Shown: piece by piece, positions 27,100 through 36,963 of the stretch
Layout: every line of letters starts with the position of its first letter
Position numbering within the stretch: the stretch's first letter is position 1
DNA from: Microbacterium dextranolyticum
Lineage (GTDB): Bacteria; Actinomycetota; Actinomycetes; Actinomycetales; Microbacteriaceae
Assembly: GCF_016907295.1 (NCBI RefSeq)
Contig: NZ_JAFBBR010000001.1
Span: forward strand, 2,170,001 to 2,234,000
Direction of reading: 5' to 3'
DNA: 64,000 nucleotides
Translations under genes and position numbers: made by a program
Notes under the pieces: model-generated
Told to the model about the DNA's origin: nothing
Seen by the model: only the letters and a program-made list of their open reading frames with translations
Database searches by the model: none

Positions 27100-28092
27100 T
27101 CACTCCGAGGCGGCGCGGATCGTCGCGACCTGATACAGCGCGACGGAGGCGGCGATGCCGGCGTTGAGCGACTCCGTCGCCGAGGAGATCGGGATCGACA
27201 CGATCTGGTCGCATGTCTCGGTCACCAGGCGGGAGAGCCCCTTGCCCTCCGAGCCGACGACGATCACCACGGGACGGTCGGCGAGCTCGAGTGAGGGAAG
27301 GGCGACGTCTCCCGCCCCGTCGAGGCCGAGGACGAACACGCCCTGCTTCTTGAGCTCCTTGAGCGTCGTGGTCAGGTTCGCCGCCATCGCCACGGGCACC
27401 CGTGCCGCTGCACCGGCGCTCGTCTTCCACGCGGCGGAGTTGACGCCCGCCGAGCGACGCTGCGGGATGATGAGGCCCTGTCCGCCGAAGGCCGCCGTCG
27501 AGCGGATGATGGCGCCGAGGTTCCGCGGGTCGGTGACGCCGTCGAGGGCGACCAGGAGCGGCGTCTGCCCGGCGTCGACGATGTTCTCGAGCAGGTCTTG
27601 CGGGTGCGCGTACTCGTACGGCGGCACCTTCAGTGCGACGCCCTGGTGCACCCCGTCGAAGCCGGCCATCCGGTCGAGTTCGGGGCGCGTGACCTCCATC
27701 ACGGGGATGCCACGGTGCGTCGCGATCGAGAGCATCTCCTTGACGCGGTCGTCCATCTCGACGCGCTGGGCGATGTAGAACGCCGTGGCCGGGATCTTCG
27801 CCCGCAGCGCCTCGAGTACGGAGTTGCGCCCCGTGACGTTCTCGGTGTCATCGCCGGACTTCGCCTTCGGCGCACGCGACGCGGTCGGCCGCTGGCCGGG
27901 CTTGCCCTTGCCGCCGGCGGCGGCGTACCGCTCCGCGGCGGCTTTGCGCTTGCCCGCGGGGTGCCACGCGCGGTCTTCGGCCTTGGGCGTCGGCCCCCGA
28001 CCCTCGAGCGCACGTCGGCCGTTGCCGCCCGTGCCCTTGAGAGGCCCCTTCTTCTTGCCCTTGCCCGCTGAGGGGTTGCCCGGCTTAGCCAC
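27100..28092 (-). CDS. rlmB: 23S rRNA 2'-O-methyltransferase RlmB (TrmH family)
   Basis: 330 aa. SPOUT methyltransferase predicted to methylate G2251 of 23S rRNA. The Lys/Gly/Arg-rich N-terminus (1-75) is unstructured. A substrate-binding domain follows (NSVLEALRAKIPATAFYIA), then the SPOUT core with DPRNLGAIIRSTAAFG, VVGSEGKGLSRL and PISSATESLNAGIAASVALY knot motifs. Its ATG overlaps the end of cysS by 8 nt; the ispDF-cysS-rlmB order is the conserved actinobacterial one. Confidence 0.94.
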   Translation of the reverse strand: MAKPGNPSAGKGKKKGPLKGTGGNGRRALEGRGPTPKAEDRAWHPAGKRKAAAERYAAAGGKGKPGQRPTASRAPKAKSGDDTENVTGRNSVLEALRAKIPATAFYIAQRVEMDDRVKEMLSIATHRGIPVMEVTRPELDRMAGFDGVHQGVALKVPPYEYAHPQDLLENIVDAGQTPLLVALDGVTDPRNLGAIIRSTAAFGGQGLIIPQRRSAGVNSAAWKTSAGAAARVPVAMAANLTTTLKELKKQGVFVLGLDGAGDVALPSLELADRPVVIVVGSEGKGLSRLVTETCDQIVSIPISSATESLNAGIAASVALYQVATIRAASE

Positions 28093-29491
28093 GGTTCACA
28101 CTCCAATGGGTCCCGTCGGGACCGTCTTCGAGGACGATGCCGGCCGCCGCGATCGCGTCGCGGATGCGGTCGGCCGCCGTCCAGTTCTTATCGGCACGCG
28201 CCTGCGCGCGCTGCGCGATCATCTCTTGCACCAAGGCATCCAGCGCCCGCGTCTGCGACGCGTCCACGGCGGCATCCTGCCACTGCGGATCGGTCGGGTT
28301 GAGTCCCAGGATTCCCGTCATGCGCCCGACCTCGACGAGGGCCTGCGCTGCGGCGTTGTCATCCCCGGCATCCAGGGCGGCGTTGCCCGCACGCACCGTC
28401 TCGTGGACCACGGCGAGCGCCTGGGGCACGCCCAGGTCGTCGTCGAGCGCTGCGGTGAACGCATCGGGAAGATCGGCGGCGACGAGCGGCATGGCCGTGC
28501 CCAGAGCGCGCGCCGCACGCTGCTGGAAGGTGCGGATGCGACCGAGCGCCGCGTCGGCCTCGGCGAACGTCGACGGCGAGATCTCGAGCGACGATCGGTA
28601 GTGGGCGGCCGCCAACGCGTAGCGGACGACGAGCGGGTCGACCTCGGCCAGGACGTCGTGGGCGAGCAGGAAGTTGCCGAGCGATTTCGACATCTTCTGG
28701 TCCCCCACCGTGACCAGGCCGTTGTGCAGCCAGTAGCGGGCGAAGCCGTCGCCGGCCGCCGTCGACTGTGCCAGCTCGTTCTCGTGATGCGGGAAGCGCA
28801 GATCGATCCCGCCGCCGTGGATGTCGAACCGGTCTCCGAGGTAGCGCCGACTCATCGCCGAGCACTCGATATGCCAGCCGGGCCGACCGGTACCCCACGG
28901 CGACGCCCACACGGCGTCGGCGGGCTCGTCGGGCTTGGCCGCCTTCCAGAGGGCGAAATCGTGCGGGTCGCGCTTGCCGCGCTCCTGCGCGCCGTCGCCC
29001 GCCTCCATGGCATCCACGCTCTGGTGGGTCAGTGATCCGTACGCCGGCCAGGAGCACACATCGAAGTAGACGTCGCCCTCGGACGCGTAGGCGTGACCGG
29101 CGTCGATCAGCCGCGAGATCAGCTCCTGCATCTGCGGGATCGACGCGGTGGCACGCGGCTCGTAGGTGGGCGGAAGGATGCCGATGGCGGAATACGCCGC
29201 GGCGAACTCCTGCTCGATGCGGTACGCGAGCGCCCACCACGGCTCGTCGGGTGTGGCGTTCGCGAGCACCTTGTCGTCGATGTCGGTGACGTTCCGTACG
29301 AAGGTCACGCGCCCGAACCGACGCTGTAGCCACCGCCGCATGAGGTCGAAGGCGAGGGCGGCGCGCAGATGATGGATGCCGGGACCCGACTGCACCGTCG
29401 GGCCGCAGACGTAGACGGTGACGTTCGCGGGGTCGAGAGGCGTGAACTCGCGCAGCGCTTGCGCCTGGGTGTCGTAGAACCGGACCGTCAC
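28085..29491 (-). CDS. cysS: cysteine--tRNA ligase
   Basis: 468-aa class I aminoacyl-tRNA synthetase. Zinc/substrate Cys in VYVCGPT, HIGH-like GPGIHHLR (H-H-L-R variant of HIGH), GWHIECSAM, and KMSKS as KMSKSLGNF. The C-terminal anticodon-binding region is intact. ATG at 29491. Overlaps rlmB by 8 nt. Confidence 0.96.
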   Translation of the reverse strand: MTVRFYDTQAQALREFTPLDPANVTVYVCGPTVQSGPGIHHLRAALAFDLMRRWLQRRFGRVTFVRNVTDIDDKVLANATPDEPWWALAYRIEQEFAAAYSAIGILPPTYEPRATASIPQMQELISRLIDAGHAYASEGDVYFDVCSWPAYGSLTHQSVDAMEAGDGAQERGKRDPHDFALWKAAKPDEPADAVWASPWGTGRPGWHIECSAMSRRYLGDRFDIHGGGIDLRFPHHENELAQSTAAGDGFARYWLHNGLVTVGDQKMSKSLGNFLLAHDVLAEVDPLVVRYALAAAHYRSSLEISPSTFAEADAALGRIRTFQQRAARALGTAMPLVAADLPDAFTAALDDDLGVPQALAVVHETVRAGNAALDAGDDNAAAQALVEVGRMTGILGLNPTDPQWQDAAVDASQTRALDALVQEMIAQRAQARADKNWTAADRIRDAIAAAGIVLEDGPDGTHWSVNRG

Positions 29492-29562
29492 CCGACCAGC
29501 CTACCGGCGGGTCGCCCTCAGGGCGGGGAGGGTCGCCGTGCGCCGGGCACCGGTAACGCCGA

Positions 29563-29587
29563 CTGAGCGCCGATCGTCGGCGCTCAG
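29563..29587 (-). terminator. hairpin at the ispDF 3' end
   Basis: An 11-bp perfect stem (29563-29573 with 29577-29587, loop TCG) spans the ispDF stop codon at 29584-29586. It separates ispDF from cysS, though read-through into cysS is likely given the conserved gene order. Confidence 0.5.
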
Positions 29588-30783
29588 ACCACGGGAACGA
29601 CGAGCGCCACCGCGAACGCGGCGACGCCGTCGCCCGCCCCCGTGAAGCCGAGCCCGTCAGTCGTGGTCGCCGAGACCGTCACGGGCGCGCCGAGCGCCGA
29701 CGAGAGGACGCGCTCGGCATCGGCACGGCGTGACGAGAATCGAGGGCGGTTCGCCTGTACCTGCACCGACACGTTCCCGATCGCGAACCCGGCCGCCTCG
29801 ACGAGCTCGCGCGTGCGCGCCAGGAACGCGGCGGCATGAGCGCCGGCGTACTCGGGCCGGTCCGTGCCGAAGTGCGTGCCGATGTCGCCGAGACCCGCCG
29901 CGGCCAGCACCGCGTCGACGATCGCGTGCGCCACGGCATCCCCGTCCGAATGCCCCTGCAGGCCCTGCTCCCCCGGCCACTCGACGCCCGCCAACCACAG
30001 GGCCGCGTCGCCGCCGAAAGCATGCACGTCGGTGCCGACGCCCACGCGGGGAACGGCCGCGCGCCGCCCGTCGACGCTCGGCGCGTCGGGGCGCAGCAGC
30101 GCACGGGCGCGGTCCAGGTCGGTGGGAGTGGTGATCTTGAAGGAGCGGTCGTCGCCGGGCACCGTCCGCACCGACACTCCCGCCGCCTGGACGAGAGCGG
30201 CGTCGTCCGTGTGGTCCGCGTCGGCACGGGCGTATGCGGCCTCGAGCACGGCACGCCGGAAGCCCTGCGGGGTCTGCGCCGCCGCGAGCACCGAGCGGTC
30301 GACCGCCTCGACGACGACATCCCCATCGACCCGCTTCACGGTATCGACCACGGGGAGGACGGGGAGGACGGCGTCGTCGCCGTCGTCGAGCGCCGCGACG
30401 ACCCGCGTGAACACCGTCGCCGGCGTCAGGGCTCGTGCCGCATCGTGCACGAGCACAAGCTCGACGTCCGGCCAGACGGCGTGCAGGCCCGCCGCGACGG
30501 ATGCCTGGCGCGTCGCCCCGCCCTCGACGACCGAGGCCAGCTCGTGCCGGTCCCCCGCCGCTTCGTGCAGTTCCGTGAGCGCATCGCCCACACGCTCGGC
30601 GGGCGCGACCACGATCACCTGGGCGAGCGGCCCGTCGAAGACACCGTGCAGCGCATGACGGAGGACGGTGTGCGCGTCGATCCCGACGAACGCCTTGGGA
30701 ACGCCGGCGCCCAGTCGCTGACCGGAGCCGGCCGCGACGACGATGACGGCGACGCGGGGAACCGGGACGAGATCGGAGCTCAT
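29584..30783 (-). CDS. ispDF: bifunctional IspD/IspF, MEP isoprenoid pathway
   Basis: 399 aa. Residues 1-235 are IspD (CDP-ME synthase: [28 protein letters not shown]). Residues ~245-399 are IspF (MEcPP synthase: [38 protein letters not shown] with the zinc Asp/His residues). In many actinobacteria these are two adjacent genes; here they are fused. ATG at 30783 overlaps the stop of the acyltransferase gene (ATGA). Confidence 0.95.
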   Translation of the reverse strand: MSSDLVPVPRVAVIVVAAGSGQRLGAGVPKAFVGIDAHTVLRHALHGVFDGPLAQVIVVAPAERVGDALTELHEAAGDRHELASVVEGGATRQASVAAGLHAVWPDVELVLVHDAARALTPATVFTRVVAALDDGDDAVLPVLPVVDTVKRVDGDVVVEAVDRSVLAAAQTPQGFRRAVLEAAYARADADHTDDAALVQAAGVSVRTVPGDDRSFKITTPTDLDRARALLRPDAPSVDGRRAAVPRVGVGTDVHAFGGDAALWLAGVEWPGEQGLQGHSDGDAVAHAIVDAVLAAAGLGDIGTHFGTDRPEYAGAHAAAFLARTRELVEAAGFAIGNVSVQVQANRPRFSSRRADAERVLSSALGAPVTVSATTTDGLGFTGAGDGVAAFAVALVVPVV

Positions 30784-32084
30784 GCTTCCGACCCTAGCGA
30801 GGAGCGCGCCGTGCCGCTTCCGCCCACAACAGCCGTGGCGCGGCGTCCACGGCGCAGAAGGACGACGGCGATGCCGAGCAGCACCGCTCCGCCGACAGCG
30901 ACCCACAGGCTCAGGAACCACTCCATGACCGCGAAGGGCGGGAGGAAGGCACAGGTCCAGGCGATCGCGACGATCGCGGATGACGGCACGGGCCGCAACG
31001 GGCCGATCCGCTCCGCGCGCACGAGCAGCAGGGAGAGCGCGAGCACCACCGCCACCACCGCGACGAACATGATCGGCCGCGACCACCACCACGCCGGTGA
31101 CGCCGGGGCGGGAGCCGCCCCGGGGATCAGGAGCGTGAGGCCCGTCAGCACCAGGATGACCGGCAGGTGCCAGAGGTAGACCGTCATGAGCCGACTGCCG
31201 AGCACGAAGACGATGCCCCGCACCGCACGAACCGCCATCAGCTGCGTCAGCAGCGGCTTCGCGAGACGCAGAAGGCATGCCTGGGCGACCGCGAGGACCG
31301 CCAGCGGCACGGTCGGCGGATTGAGATCGTCGAGGAGGTTCGCCGAGTACGGTCCCACCGCCGTCAGCGGCCACAGGAGCAGATAGCACCCCGCGGCGAT
31401 GCCGGCGAGGGTGAGCGGATGCCGCCGGTCGAACCACCCATCGTGGTACCAGAACCCCAGCTGCTGCGCGAACGGCCAGACGAACAGCAGGTTCAGCAGA
31501 CCGATCTCGGTGATCCCGGTGCCGAACCGTGCGGCATCCACCACCACGACACCGACCGCGAGGAACACGAGGGTGCGGCGTGGTGCGCGCTCATGCCACC
31601 GCGCCAGTGTCGGCACCCCGGCCTGGCAGAGCAGGTACGCCGCGAGGAACCACAGGGGTGTGCCGGCTCCGACCGCAGCCGGATCGACGAGGTCCGAGGG
31701 CAGGCGCAGCAACGTCGCCGCCGAGAGCACGACCGCGAAGAAGACGAACAGCGGCAGAGCGGGCTGGGCGAGCCGGAGCGTGCGGGATCGGATGAACCCC
31801 GTCGCATCACCGCCGCGCGCGGTCCACGAACGCCATCCGGCCGCCGCCGCGAATCCGCCGACCACGAAGAAGAGCGGCATGATCTGGCCGATCCACGTCG
31901 CTGCCGCGAACCAGGGCTGGTCCTCCGCGGGTCGCGAGGTGACGAGAGCCCCCTGCTCGTCCGTGCCGATGCCGACCTGCAGCAGATGCACGACGATGAC
32001 GAACACGACGCACGTGACGCGCGCCAGATCGAGTGTGAGGTCGCGACGCGACAGATCCAGCGCGGGGCGTGCCGGGGAATCCAT
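30780..32084 (-). CDS. acyltransferase-3 family membrane protein
   Basis: 434 aa with about ten TM helices. Acyltransferase_3 features: [21 protein letters not shown] (conserved His in the first helix), an extracytoplasmic loop, then [15 protein letters not shown] (conserved Arg). Such proteins O-acetylate surface sugars, lipids or peptidoglycan. Start ATG 32084, immediately after an in-frame GTG at 32087. Lies between carD and ispDF with a 4-nt overlap to ispDF. Confidence 0.88.
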   Translation of the reverse strand: MDSPARPALDLSRRDLTLDLARVTCVVFVIVVHLLQVGIGTDEQGALVTSRPAEDQPWFAAATWIGQIMPLFFVVGGFAAAAGWRSWTARGGDATGFIRSRTLRLAQPALPLFVFFAVVLSAATLLRLPSDLVDPAAVGAGTPLWFLAAYLLCQAGVPTLARWHERAPRRTLVFLAVGVVVVDAARFGTGITEIGLLNLLFVWPFAQQLGFWYHDGWFDRRHPLTLAGIAAGCYLLLWPLTAVGPYSANLLDDLNPPTVPLAVLAVAQACLLRLAKPLLTQLMAVRAVRGIVFVLGSRLMTVYLWHLPVILVLTGLTLLIPGAAPAPASPAWWWSRPIMFVAVVAVVLALSLLLVRAERIGPLRPVPSSAIVAIAWTCAFLPPFAVMEWFLSLWVAVGGAVLLGIAVVLLRRGRRATAVVGGSGTARSSLGSEA

Positions 32085-32142
32085 CACCCCATCATGGGGG
32101 ATGCCACGAACGACCGCCCGGCAGGCCCGGGCGGGTCACACG

Positions 32143-32625
32143 TCAGGAGGCGAGGACCTCGTCGAGAACGCCCGAGGCGTGGTCCTCGTCGGCCTTGAGC
32201 GCCAGGGCGATCTCGGAGACGAGGATCTGGCGAGCCTTCGCGAGCATGCGCTTCTCACCGGCCGACAGCCCGCGGTCCTGATCGCGGCGCCACAGGTCGC
32301 GGACGACCTCGGAGACCTTGATCACGTCACCCGACGCGAGCTTCTCGAGGTTCGCCTTGTAGCGGCGAGACCAGTTGGTGGGCTCCTCGGTGAACGCGGC
32401 GCGCAGCACGTCGAACACGCGCTCGAGACCGTCCTTGCCGATCACGTCGCGAACGCCGACCAGATCGACGTTGTCCGCCGGGACCTCGATGATGAGGTCT
32501 CCCTGCGTGACGTTCAGCTTCAGGTACTTCTTGGTCTCGCCCTTGATGATCCGGTCCTTGACCTCGATGATCGTCGCGGCGCCGTGGTGCGGATAGACGA
32601 CCGTCTCGCCAACCTCAAAAAGCAT
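32143..32625 (-). CDS. carD: CarD-family RNA polymerase-binding regulator
   Basis: 160 aa. N-terminal Tudor-like RNAP beta-interaction domain ([17 protein letters not shown]...TKKYLKLNV) and C-terminal helical DNA-binding domain with the conserved Trp in [12 protein letters not shown]. CarD stabilises open complexes, notably at rRNA promoters, and is essential in mycobacteria. ATG at 32625 behind a GAAAGGA ribosome binding site. The carD-ispD-ispF-cysS-rlmB order matches M. tuberculosis. Confidence 0.96.
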   Translation of the reverse strand: MLFEVGETVVYPHHGAATIIEVKDRIIKGETKKYLKLNVTQGDLIIEVPADNVDLVGVRDVIGKDGLERVFDVLRAAFTEEPTNWSRRYKANLEKLASGDVIKVSEVVRDLWRRDQDRGLSAGEKRMLAKARQILVSEIALALKADEDHASGVLDEVLAS

Positions 32626-32772
32626 GCAGTTATGTCCTTTCGGCAACCTTGAGGATACCACAGGCGACATACGCTAAGGTTCGCCGGTGCGCTGACGCGT
32701 CGCGCCCCTGCGGCCTTCGCGCGCACCCCTAGAATGGTGAGGCACCGCTACGCCCCGTCTTCTGGAGGATCC

Positions 32773-33240
32773 GTGAACACGCGCCGCCTCGCGCCCGTCG
32801 CCCTCGCCGCAGCCCTCCTTCTGGGCATGACCGGCTGCAGCATGATCTCGCCGCAGGCGACCACGATCCCCTACTCGCCCGCCGATGGCGTGAACGTTCC
32901 CGCCTCCGGCCCGCTGAAGGTGCGTAACGCACTGTTCGTGGCGGACGCGTCGGGCGAGAACGCCAACTTCCTCGCCGCCATCGTCAACGACACCGACAAC
33001 GACCAGAAGCTTCGGGTCGGCATCGACGGGGCGGGCAAGATCGTCGCCGTCCCGGCACACTCCACCGTCAGCCTCGGCTTCGACGGCGCCGAGCCGCTGC
33101 TGTTCACGCAGCTGGGCACGCAGGCCGGCGCTGACCTCGACGTGACCTTCCAGTCCGGAGACGGCGAGGGCGTCAAGATCGCCGTGCCCGTTCTCGACGG
33201 CAAGCTGGACTACCTCGCCGACTTCGTCCCCTCGAACTGA
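32773..33240 (+). CDS. conserved lipoprotein
   Basis: 155 aa, GTG start behind TGGAGGA. Signal peptide with lipobox GMTGC (Cys22) and a single beta-rich domain (LKVRNALFVADASGENANFLAAIVND), similar in pattern to copper chaperone/DUF461-type Ig-like lipoproteins but without Met/His metal motifs. Divergent from carD. Function unknown. Confidence 0.83.
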   Translation: MNTRRLAPVALAAALLLGMTGCSMISPQATTIPYSPADGVNVPASGPLKVRNALFVADASGENANFLAAIVNDTDNDQKLRVGIDGAGKIVAVPAHSTVSLGFDGAEPLLFTQLGTQAGADLDVTFQSGDGEGVKIAVPVLDGKLDYLADFVPSN

Positions 33241-33253
33241 GCATCCAGGGCGC

Positions 33254-33299
33254 AACGCGGAGGGGGCGGTGATCATCCGATCACCGCCCCCTCCGCGTT
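33254..33299. terminator. strong bidirectional terminator
   Basis: A perfect 20-bp stem (33254-33273 with 33280-33299), 6-nt loop, with AA/TTT edges. It lies between the convergent lipoprotein and regX3 genes. Confidence 0.92.
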
Positions 33300-33302
33300 T
33301 CT

Positions 33303-33986
33303 TCAGACCTCGAAACGGTAGCCGAGCCCCCGTACGGTCAAGAGCATCACGGGCTCCGACGGGTTCGGCTCGATGCGCGAACGGATGCGCTTGATGTGCA
33401 CGTCGAGCGTCTTCGTGTCGCCGAAGTAGTCACTCCCCCACACCCGGTCGATGAGCTGTCCGCGCGTCAGCACGCGACCGGCGTTGCGCATGAGCACCTC
33501 GAGCAGCTCGAACTCTTTGAGCGGCATCGGGATCACCTCGCCGTCGACGGCGACCGTGTGCCGGTCGATGTCGATGACGACCCGCCCGCCGTCGACGATC
33601 CGGTCGTCCATGTCGACCTCGGGCGCGGCCGTCCGTCGCAGCACCGCCCGCATACGGGCCAGCAGTTCGCGCGACGAATAGGGCTTCGTGACGTAGTCGT
33701 CGGCGCCGAGTTCCAGACCGACGACGATGTCCACCTCGGAGTCCTTCGCCGTCAGCATGATGATCGGCGTCTTCGCGGTGGTACGGATGACGCGGCACAC
33801 CTCGGTGCCCGGCATGCCGGGCAGCATGAGGTCGAGCAGCACGATGTCGGCGCCGCGCGCGGCGAACGCGTCGAGGGCAGCGGGGCCGTCCTCGGCGATC
33901 TCGACGTCGAACCCCTCGCGCCGCAGCAGATACGCCAACGGATCGGCGAGATCGGGCTCGTCCTCCACGATCAGCACGCGGGTCAT
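33303..33986 (-). CDS. regX3: phosphate-type response regulator RegX3
   Basis: 227-aa OmpR/PhoB-type activator. Receiver with acidic pocket EDE (8-10), Asp52 in LLDLMLPGMPG and Lys in VTKPYSSRE; winged-helix DNA-binding domain with TKTLDVHIKRIRSRIE. Its ATG overlaps the senX3 stop by 4 nt. Orthology to mycobacterial RegX3 is supported by neighbours senX3, phoU and gpmA. Expected to bind the PHO-like boxes upstream of phoU, ppk1 and pstS. Confidence 0.92.
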   Translation of the reverse strand: MTRVLIVEDEPDLADPLAYLLRREGFDVEIAEDGPAALDAFAARGADIVLLDLMLPGMPGTEVCRVIRTTAKTPIIMLTAKDSEVDIVVGLELGADDYVTKPYSSRELLARMRAVLRRTAAPEVDMDDRIVDGGRVVIDIDRHTVAVDGEVIPMPLKEFELLEVLMRNAGRVLTRGQLIDRVWGSDYFGDTKTLDVHIKRIRSRIEPNPSEPVMLLTVRGLGYRFEV

Positions 33987-35197
33987 GTGGGCTCTCCCTC
34001 CGCCCGCGCGACCGCGCGGGCCTCCTTCTTGGTCTTCTTCGCCTTCTTCTTGCGGCGCTTGGTCTTCATCCCATTGAGATCGGGCGCTTCGATGGCGGGC
34101 AGCCGCACCGTGAAGGTGGACCCCCGGCCGGGCCGCGACCACAGCTCGACCTCGCCGCCGTGACGCTGCACGGCATGCTTGACGATCGACAGCCCGAGCC
34201 CGGTACCTCCGGTGCGACGCGAGCGCGCCTGGTCCGCACGGTAGAACCGCTCGAACACGCGCTCCTGCTCATTTTCAGGGATGCCGATGCCGCGATCGGT
34301 CACCGCGATCTCCACGACGCCATCGTCCGCACGCACCCCGACGCCCACCGGCGACCCCGAGGGTGAATACGCCACCGCGTTGGCCACGAGGTTCCCGATG
34401 GCCTCGGTGAGCACCTGGACGTCCCCGCGCACGTGCGCTCCGCGCGCGCCCCCGCGCACGATCGAGATGCCGGCCGCGTCAGCCGCGATCGACTGCGACT
34501 CGATCGCCGCGGCGACGACCTCGTCGACCGAGACGTTGCGCAACTCGGTGAGGTCGTCCGCGGATTGCAGCCGCGACAGACTCATGATGCGCGAGGTCAG
34601 CTGACCGAGCCGGGCCGCCTCGGCACTCAGCCGTGTCGCGAAGTGGCGAACCTGGTCGGGATCGTCAGCGGCCGAATCGATCGCCTCGGCGAGCAGCGTC
34701 ACCGCTCCCACCGGCGTCTTCAGCTCGTGACTGGTGTTGGAGACGAAATCGCGGCGCATCTCTTCGACCCGCTCGTGCTCGGTGATGTCGCGCACCACGA
34801 CGAGGGTCAGCCGCGGCGTGATCGCACTCGCTCTCGCCGAGACCAGACGCAGCTCGACGCCGCGGCGCAGTCGCATCGTCGCCGTCTCGGGGTGCTCGGC
34901 TCGCCGTGTCTCGCGCACCAGCTCGCGCAGCTCGTCGCCGGGCAGCGTCGACTCCTCCTGCATGCCGAACAGCTCCGCCGGGGGCGAGGCGGCCACGATA
35001 CGCAGAGAGCCGTCGACGACGACCGCGACTTCATCCATCCCGAAGAGCACCGCACGCGTGCCGTCGGGCAGCTCGAGCGACGCCGCCACTCGCGCGCGGT
35101 CCCGCGCGCGGAGCGCGATGAGCACCAGGGTCGCGACGCCGCCGCCGAGGAGCACGCCGAGCGTCAGAGCGACGAGCGCGAGGGGCGTCGGATCCAT
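33983..35197 (-). CDS. senX3: phosphate-sensing histidine kinase SenX3
   Basis: 404 aa. One or two N-terminal TM helices (8-29), a PAS-like domain (~45-140), HisKA with His157 in SNTSHELKTPVGAV, and HATPase (DRGIGIPENEQERVFERFYRADQARSRRTGGTGLGLSI). It ends in a Lys/Arg-rich tail (MKTKRRKKKAKKTKKEAR) beyond the kinase fold. ATG at 35197. Divergent from phoU across a 193-bp region with a PHO box. Confidence 0.93.
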   Translation of the reverse strand: MDPTPLALVALTLGVLLGGGVATLVLIALRARDRARVAASLELPDGTRAVLFGMDEVAVVVDGSLRIVAASPPAELFGMQEESTLPGDELRELVRETRRAEHPETATMRLRRGVELRLVSARASAITPRLTLVVVRDITEHERVEEMRRDFVSNTSHELKTPVGAVTLLAEAIDSAADDPDQVRHFATRLSAEAARLGQLTSRIMSLSRLQSADDLTELRNVSVDEVVAAAIESQSIAADAAGISIVRGGARGAHVRGDVQVLTEAIGNLVANAVAYSPSGSPVGVGVRADDGVVEIAVTDRGIGIPENEQERVFERFYRADQARSRRTGGTGLGLSIVKHAVQRHGGEVELWSRPGRGSTFTVRLPAIEAPDLNGMKTKRRKKKAKKTKKEARAVARAEGEPT

Positions 35198-35267
35198 GAT
35201 CCCAGCGTAAGGTGGAGCCGACGCCGCGATCGCCCGTTGGCCTGTCGCATCCACACGACGCTGCAGT

Positions 35268-35300
35268 GTTCACCGCCCCAGCACCGTCCGTTAACCTTCG
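35268..35300 (+). promoter_or_regulatory. PHO box upstream of phoU / senX3
   Basis: Three contiguous 11-bp units, GTTCACCGCCC, CAGCACCGTCC and GTTAACCTTCG, match the actinobacterial PhoP/RegX3 direct-repeat pattern (GTTCACC-like every 11 bp). The site is 90 bp upstream of phoU and 70 bp upstream of senX3, so it could serve both. Confidence 0.75.
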
Positions 35301-35390
35301 GGCGAAAGGATCGGCGCGGTCGCGTGACAGCCTGCGCCGCGCCCACCCGGCTCCGTGCCGGCCCCGAGTCGCCCGAGGAGAGGTCTCAAG

Positions 35391-36104
35391 ATGCGCGAAG
35401 TGTTCCACCAGTCACTGGAAGAGGTTCAGGACCGTCTGGTCGAGATCAGTGAACTCGTCACAGTCGCGATCGAAAAGGCGACCCGTGCTTTCGGGACGAG
35501 CGACGTGACGCTCGCCGAAGAGGTCATCGAGGCCGACTCCGTCATCGACGACAGCGCGACGGCCCTCGACGAGCTGGCCATCGAGATCCTCGCCCGCCAG
35601 CAGCCCGTGGCTCGCGACCTCCGCATCGTCGTCGCCGCCCTGCGTGTGAGCGCATCTCTCGAGCGTATGGGCGACATCGCCGAGCACATCGCGCAGCTCA
35701 CGCGCATGCGTTTTCCCGAGCGCGCCATCCCGAAGGGCCTGAAGAGCACCTTCACGAAGATGGGCGAGCTCGACGTCGAGGTCGCCCGCACCCTCACCGC
35801 CATCCTGCGCGACGGCGACCTCGCCCTCGTCGAGACCCTGCGTGCACTGGATGACCGCATCGACGATCTCCACCTCTCCGTGTTCGAGAAGGTTCTCGGC
35901 GAGAACTGGCAGGGAGAGGCCGGCGCCACCGTCGATGCGACCCTGGCCAGCCGCTACCTCGAGCGCTTCGCCGACCACGCCCTCTCGGTGGCCAAGAAGA
36001 TGGCCTACCTCGCGACGGGCGACTGGAAGCCGGACACTGACACGATCGCCGTCATCGCCGCCGAGCAGATCGCCGAGCAGCTCGCGGAGCGCGCCGCCGA
36101 GTAA
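35391..36104 (+). CDS. phoU: phosphate transport regulator PhoU
   Basis: 237 aa with two PhoU three-helix repeats. Conserved ExxD motifs are seen in EEVIEADSVIDD...ASLERMGDIAEHIAQL and ASRYLERFADHALSVAKKMAYL. PhoU links the Pst transporter to the sensor kinase and represses the Pho response in high phosphate. ATG at 35391 after GAGGAGAGG. Divergent from senX3. Confidence 0.95.
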   Translation: MREVFHQSLEEVQDRLVEISELVTVAIEKATRAFGTSDVTLAEEVIEADSVIDDSATALDELAIEILARQQPVARDLRIVVAALRVSASLERMGDIAEHIAQLTRMRFPERAIPKGLKSTFTKMGELDVEVARTLTAILRDGDLALVETLRALDDRIDDLHLSVFEKVLGENWQGEAGATVDATLASRYLERFADHALSVAKKMAYLATGDWKPDTDTIAVIAAEQIAEQLAERAAE

Positions 36105-36119
36105 TCGACGACGAGACGA

Positions 36120-36153
36120 CGAGAGGGGGATGCCGGTCGGCATCCCCCTCTCG
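36120..36153. terminator. bidirectional terminator phoU / gpmA
   Basis: A perfect 15-bp stem (36120-36134 with 36139-36153), loop GGTC, between the convergent phoU and gpmA genes. The stem itself contains GGATGCC and GGCATCC on opposite arms. Confidence 0.88.
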
Positions 36154-36173
36154 CGTCGCCTGCGCGGCGGGTG

Positions 36174-36923
36174 TTACTTCTTGCCCTGGTTCGCGACTGC
36201 GGCGGCACCGGCGGCGGCGGCCTCGGGGTCGAGGTACTCGCCCGTGCCGATCGGCTCGAAGTTCTCGTCGAGACGATAGACGAGCGGGATGCCGGTCGGA
36301 ATGTTCAGCTCGGCGATGTCGGCGTCGCTGATCTTGTCGAGGTGCTTCACGAGACCGCGCAGCGAGTTGCCGTGCGCCGTCACGAGGACGGTCTTGCCGG
36401 CGGCGAGGTCGGGCTTGATCGCCGACTCCCAATAGGGCAGCATCCGGTCGATGACGATCTTCAGCGACTCGGTGCGGGGCACCTCACCGTCGATGCCCAC
36501 GTAGCGCGGGTCGTCCACCTGGCTGTACTCGTCGTCGTCGGCCAGCGGCGGCGGCGGCACATCGAAGGAACGGCGCCACAGCATGAACTGCTCGTTGCCG
36601 AACTCTTCGAGCGTCTGCGCCTTGTCCTTGCCCTGCAGCGCACCGTAGTGGCGCTCGTTGAGGCGCCACGAGCGCTTCACCGGGATCCACAGCCGGTCAG
36701 CGGCGTCCAGGGCGATGTTCGCCGTCTGGATCGCACGGCTGAGCACGGAGGTGTGCAGGACGTCGGGCAGGATGCCGGACTCCTTCAGCAGCTCACCGCC
36801 GCGCGCGGCTTCGCCACGGCCCTGTTCGGTGAGGCGGACATCCACCCATCCGGTGAACTGGTTGGTCTTGTTCCACTCGCTCTGCCCGTGGCGGAGGAGG
36901 ATCAGCGTGTAGGGCGCGGTCAT
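36174..36923 (-). CDS. gpmA: 2,3-bisphosphoglycerate-dependent phosphoglycerate mutase
   Basis: 249 aa. Glycolytic interconversion of 3- and 2-phosphoglycerate. Catalytic [10 protein letters not shown] (phosphohistidine), [13 protein letters not shown], and second His in [16 protein letters not shown]. Normal length for dPGM. Beside senX3/regX3 as in mycobacteria (gpm1-senX3-regX3). Confidence 0.96.
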   Translation of the reverse strand: MTAPYTLILLRHGQSEWNKTNQFTGWVDVRLTEQGRGEAARGGELLKESGILPDVLHTSVLSRAIQTANIALDAADRLWIPVKRSWRLNERHYGALQGKDKAQTLEEFGNEQFMLWRRSFDVPPPPLADDDEYSQVDDPRYVGIDGEVPRTESLKIVIDRMLPYWESAIKPDLAAGKTVLVTAHGNSLRGLVKHLDKISDADIAELNIPTGIPLVYRLDENFEPIGTGEYLDPEAAAAGAAAVANQGKK

Positions 36924-36963
36924 GCCGCAATCCTATCGAAGGCGGCCCTGGCATCATGGAGGG

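Noticed and set aside
33983..35254. Longer senX3 start at 35254
   Set aside because: The extra N-terminal residues (MDATGQRAIAASAPPYAG) precede the natural membrane helix start at MDPTPLALVAL and would consume part of the divergent phoU/senX3 control region.
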